A DNA stretch of 16,999 bases from JAAFHB01 sp037133495 (GTDB lineage: Bacteria > Bacteroidota > Bacteroidia > Bacteroidales > Prolixibacteraceae), in contig JBAXOA010000095.1 in the NCBI GenBank assembly GCA_037133495.1, positions 1 through 16,999 of the forward strand. The letters run 5' to 3'. A program made the translations under genes and the position numbers. The notes beneath the pieces are model-generated. The model ran no database searches, had not been told where the DNA came from, and saw nothing but the letters and a program-made list of their open reading frames with translations. Positions 15,460 to 16,999 of this stretch are shown here, piece by piece (the first letter of the stretch is position 1; every line of letters starts with the position of its first letter).

Positions 15460-16999
15460 ATGACTGGTATAGAGCGTATTATATTTTCAATCATAGTTAT
15501 CACAGCCGTATTGTTCTTTTTAAAGAATGTATTCCGGCTGTTCGCGCTTATCTGTCTGGGAAAGTGGGAAAATCGTTTCGACCGACTGTGGTCACGCCTT
15601 GTTGATCTCTTAAAATTTGGGTTTGGACAAAAGCGGGTTGTTGCAAAAACATTTGGCATCGTCCACTTTTTTATCTTCTGGAGTTTCATGACGCTGGTTA
15701 TTGTTTACGTAGAGTTTCTCATCGGCGGGATGTTTCCAAAATTCAATCTCGGGTTTCTGGGAGACACGCCTTATGGAATTATTCTTTTGCTGGCAGACGT
15801 TATGTCGCTGGTTGCCATCGTCAGCATCGCAACTGCTTTGATCAGAAGAATATTTTTCCGTCCAAAATCAATTTCAGCTAATTTTGAGGCATTTTTTATC
15901 CCTTCGCTTATCGCGATTCTGATGATCGCCTATTTCACATCAAACACCTGCGAAGCTAGTTTGGGTAATCTGAAAATGCTGGCCTGGTTGCCCGTGACAT
16001 CGCGACTTTCATTTATATGGGCAGGAATGGATCCCTTCACAGTTCATGTGATTTCTCACTCGGCCTGGTGGATACACGCTTTGGTTTTACTCTTCTTTTT
16101 GAATTATCTGCCTTTCAGTAAGCACTTGCATATTTTGGCGGCCTTGCCTAATATTTTCTTTAAAAGTGACAAACTCGTTTCTACGGTTCCTCCCATGACG
16201 TTCAAAAAAGGGGAAGATTTTGGAATCTCAAAAGTGGTTCAATTTACCTGGAAAGATATTCTTGATTTCATGGCTTGCACCGAGTGTGGCAGATGCGAGG
16301 ATGTATGTCCCGCTTCTCAAACCGGTAAGGTTCTGAATCCGAAAGATATTATACATGAATGCAAACTCAATATTTTTGAAAACGGAGATGCTATCCGCGC
16401 ATCCCGGCCTGGCGATATGCTTGCTTCCGCTCCTGCAAATGTCAAGATGAAAATACCTTTGATCAATGGAAGCGAACTAAGCATTTCAAAAGAAGCACTC
16501 TGGAGTTGTACGACTTGCGGAGCCTGTATGCAGGCCTGCCCTGTGTTCATCGAACACGCACCCAAAATTGTGCAGATGCGCCAACACCTGGTAATGGAAG
16601 AATCTGATTTTCCGCATGAGCTTATTTCGTTCTTTGAAGCGTCCGAACAGCGCTTTAACCCATGGGGTATTGCACCAACCGACAGGATTAAATGGGCAGT
16701 TGATATTAAAGTTCCATTATTATCTGAAGTTAAAAGTGCAGAATATTTATTTTTTACCGGTTGTGCAGGGTCTTTCGATTCAAGATCACGCAAATCGACT
16801 GTTGCATTTGCGAAAATATTAAATCAATCCGGTATTTCCTGGGCATCTCTTGGGAACGAGGAAAAATGCTGTGGAGATTCACAACGCAGACTGGGAAACG
16901 AATATATTTTTAATAAATTGGCATTGGATAACATTGCCACCTTTAAAAAATATGGTGTTAAGAAAATTGTCACTCAATGTGCACATTGCTTCTCTACCC
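15460..16999 (+). CDS. EMO-type membrane FeS oxidoreductase (ETF:menaquinone oxidoreductase), cut by the window edge
   Basis: The frame is open from the ATG at 15460 to the end of the window, giving 513 codons without a stop. Residues 1-225 are a NarI-like membrane cytochrome b domain with about five hydrophobic helices and candidate haem ligands His69, His200, His206 and His222 or His224 (WWIHALVLLFFLNYLPFSKH). Two [4Fe-4S] motifs follow: Cys273, 276, 279, 283 and Cys350, 353, 356, 360. A CCG (HdrD-like) domain then starts, with Cys435, Cys470-Cys471-Gly472, and Cys507 and Cys510 at the edge. This is the DUF224 or EMO layout, which passes electrons between ETF and (methyl)menaquinone. Adjacency to etfBA supports that role. 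The C-terminal CCG repeat lies outside. Confidence 0.88.
   Translation, partial: MTGIERIIFSIIVITAVLFFLKNVFRLFALICLGKWENRFDRLWSRLVDLLKFGFGQKRVVAKTFGIVHFFIFWSFMTLVIVYVEFLIGGMFPKFNLGFLGDTPYGIILLLADVMSLVAIVSIATALIRRIFFRPKSISANFEAFFIPSLIAILMIAYFTSNTCEASLGNLKMLAWLPVTSRLSFIWAGMDPFTVHVISHSAWWIHALVLLFFLNYLPFSKHLHILAALPNIFFKSDKLVSTVPPMTFKKGEDFGISKVVQFTWKDILDFMACTECGRCEDVCPASQTGKVLNPKDIIHECKLNIFENGDAIRASRPGDMLASAPANVKMKIPLINGSELSISKEALWSCTTCGACMQACPVFIEHAPKIVQMRQHLVMEESDFPHELISFFEASEQRFNPWGIAPTDRIKWAVDIKVPLLSEVKSAEYLFFTGCAGSFDSRSRKSTVAFAKILNQSGISWASLGNEEKCCGDSQRRLGNEYIFNKLALDNIATFKKYGVKKIVTQCAHCFST

Noticed and set aside
1..16999. Search for a defence system, mobile element, CRISPR array or tRNA/rRNA gene
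   Set aside because: No transposase, integrase, toxin-antitoxin pair, nuclease/helicase set, regular repeat-spacer pattern or cloverleaf-like sequence was seen; the gene content is mainly housekeeping.

Overview
The window looks like a chromosomal stretch from a member of the Bacteroidota, most likely order Bacteroidales or Marinilabiliales. Four things point there. Shine-Dalgarno sequences are absent before the genes. Several genes carry the Bacteroidota-type promoter (-33 TTG or TTTG, about 19 bp, -7 TAnnTTTG). Ribosomal proteins uL13 and uS9 have the Bacteroidota form (a start beginning xDTLSY, an end reading RFQFSKR). Exported proteins have signal peptides ending in AQ or GQ. There is no rRNA, tRNA, CRISPR array or insertion sequence.

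Layout. (1) 1-912: lipB (lipoate biosynthesis) on the minus strand, with a likely leftward promoter at the left edge. (2) 1021-3665: a POT/PTR2-family proton-coupled transporter followed by an exported, probably outer-membrane beta-barrel protein of unknown function. (3) 3717-6716: the translation operon rplM-rpsI-rpsB-tsf. It has a clear promoter, a leader of about 155 nt with a perfect 24-bp palindrome, a strong stem-loop before rpsB and an intrinsic terminator after tsf. (4) 6736-8661: pyrH, frr and an exported thioredoxin-fold protein. (5) 8662-9447: a remnant of an outer-membrane protein gene (probably PorP/SprF-like) that survives as two short pieces in different frames, a bidirectional terminator and a SPOR-domain lipoprotein. 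(6) 9609-11829: a receiver-only response regulator with a C-terminal membrane anchor, converging on an S41 C-terminal processing protease. (7) 12060-13004: rsgA, a ribosome-assembly GTPase, starting with TTG. (8) 13258-16999: an electron-transfer module of etfB, etfA with an N-terminal two-cluster ferredoxin domain, and a membrane cytochrome b/Fe-S oxidoreductase of the EMO (DUF224/HdrD-like) type. This last gene runs off the right edge.

How the genes work together. Region 3 plus pyrH, frr and rsgA is a block of translation and growth housekeeping genes. The etfBA-EMO set should move electrons between acyl-CoA-type dehydrogenases (none visible here), the soluble flavoprotein and the menaquinone pool. 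I see no defence system and no clearly novel multi-gene system. The less ordinary points are the structured leaders in the ribosomal operon, the membrane-tethered receiver, the decayed outer-membrane protein gene and the ferredoxin-EtfA-EMO set.
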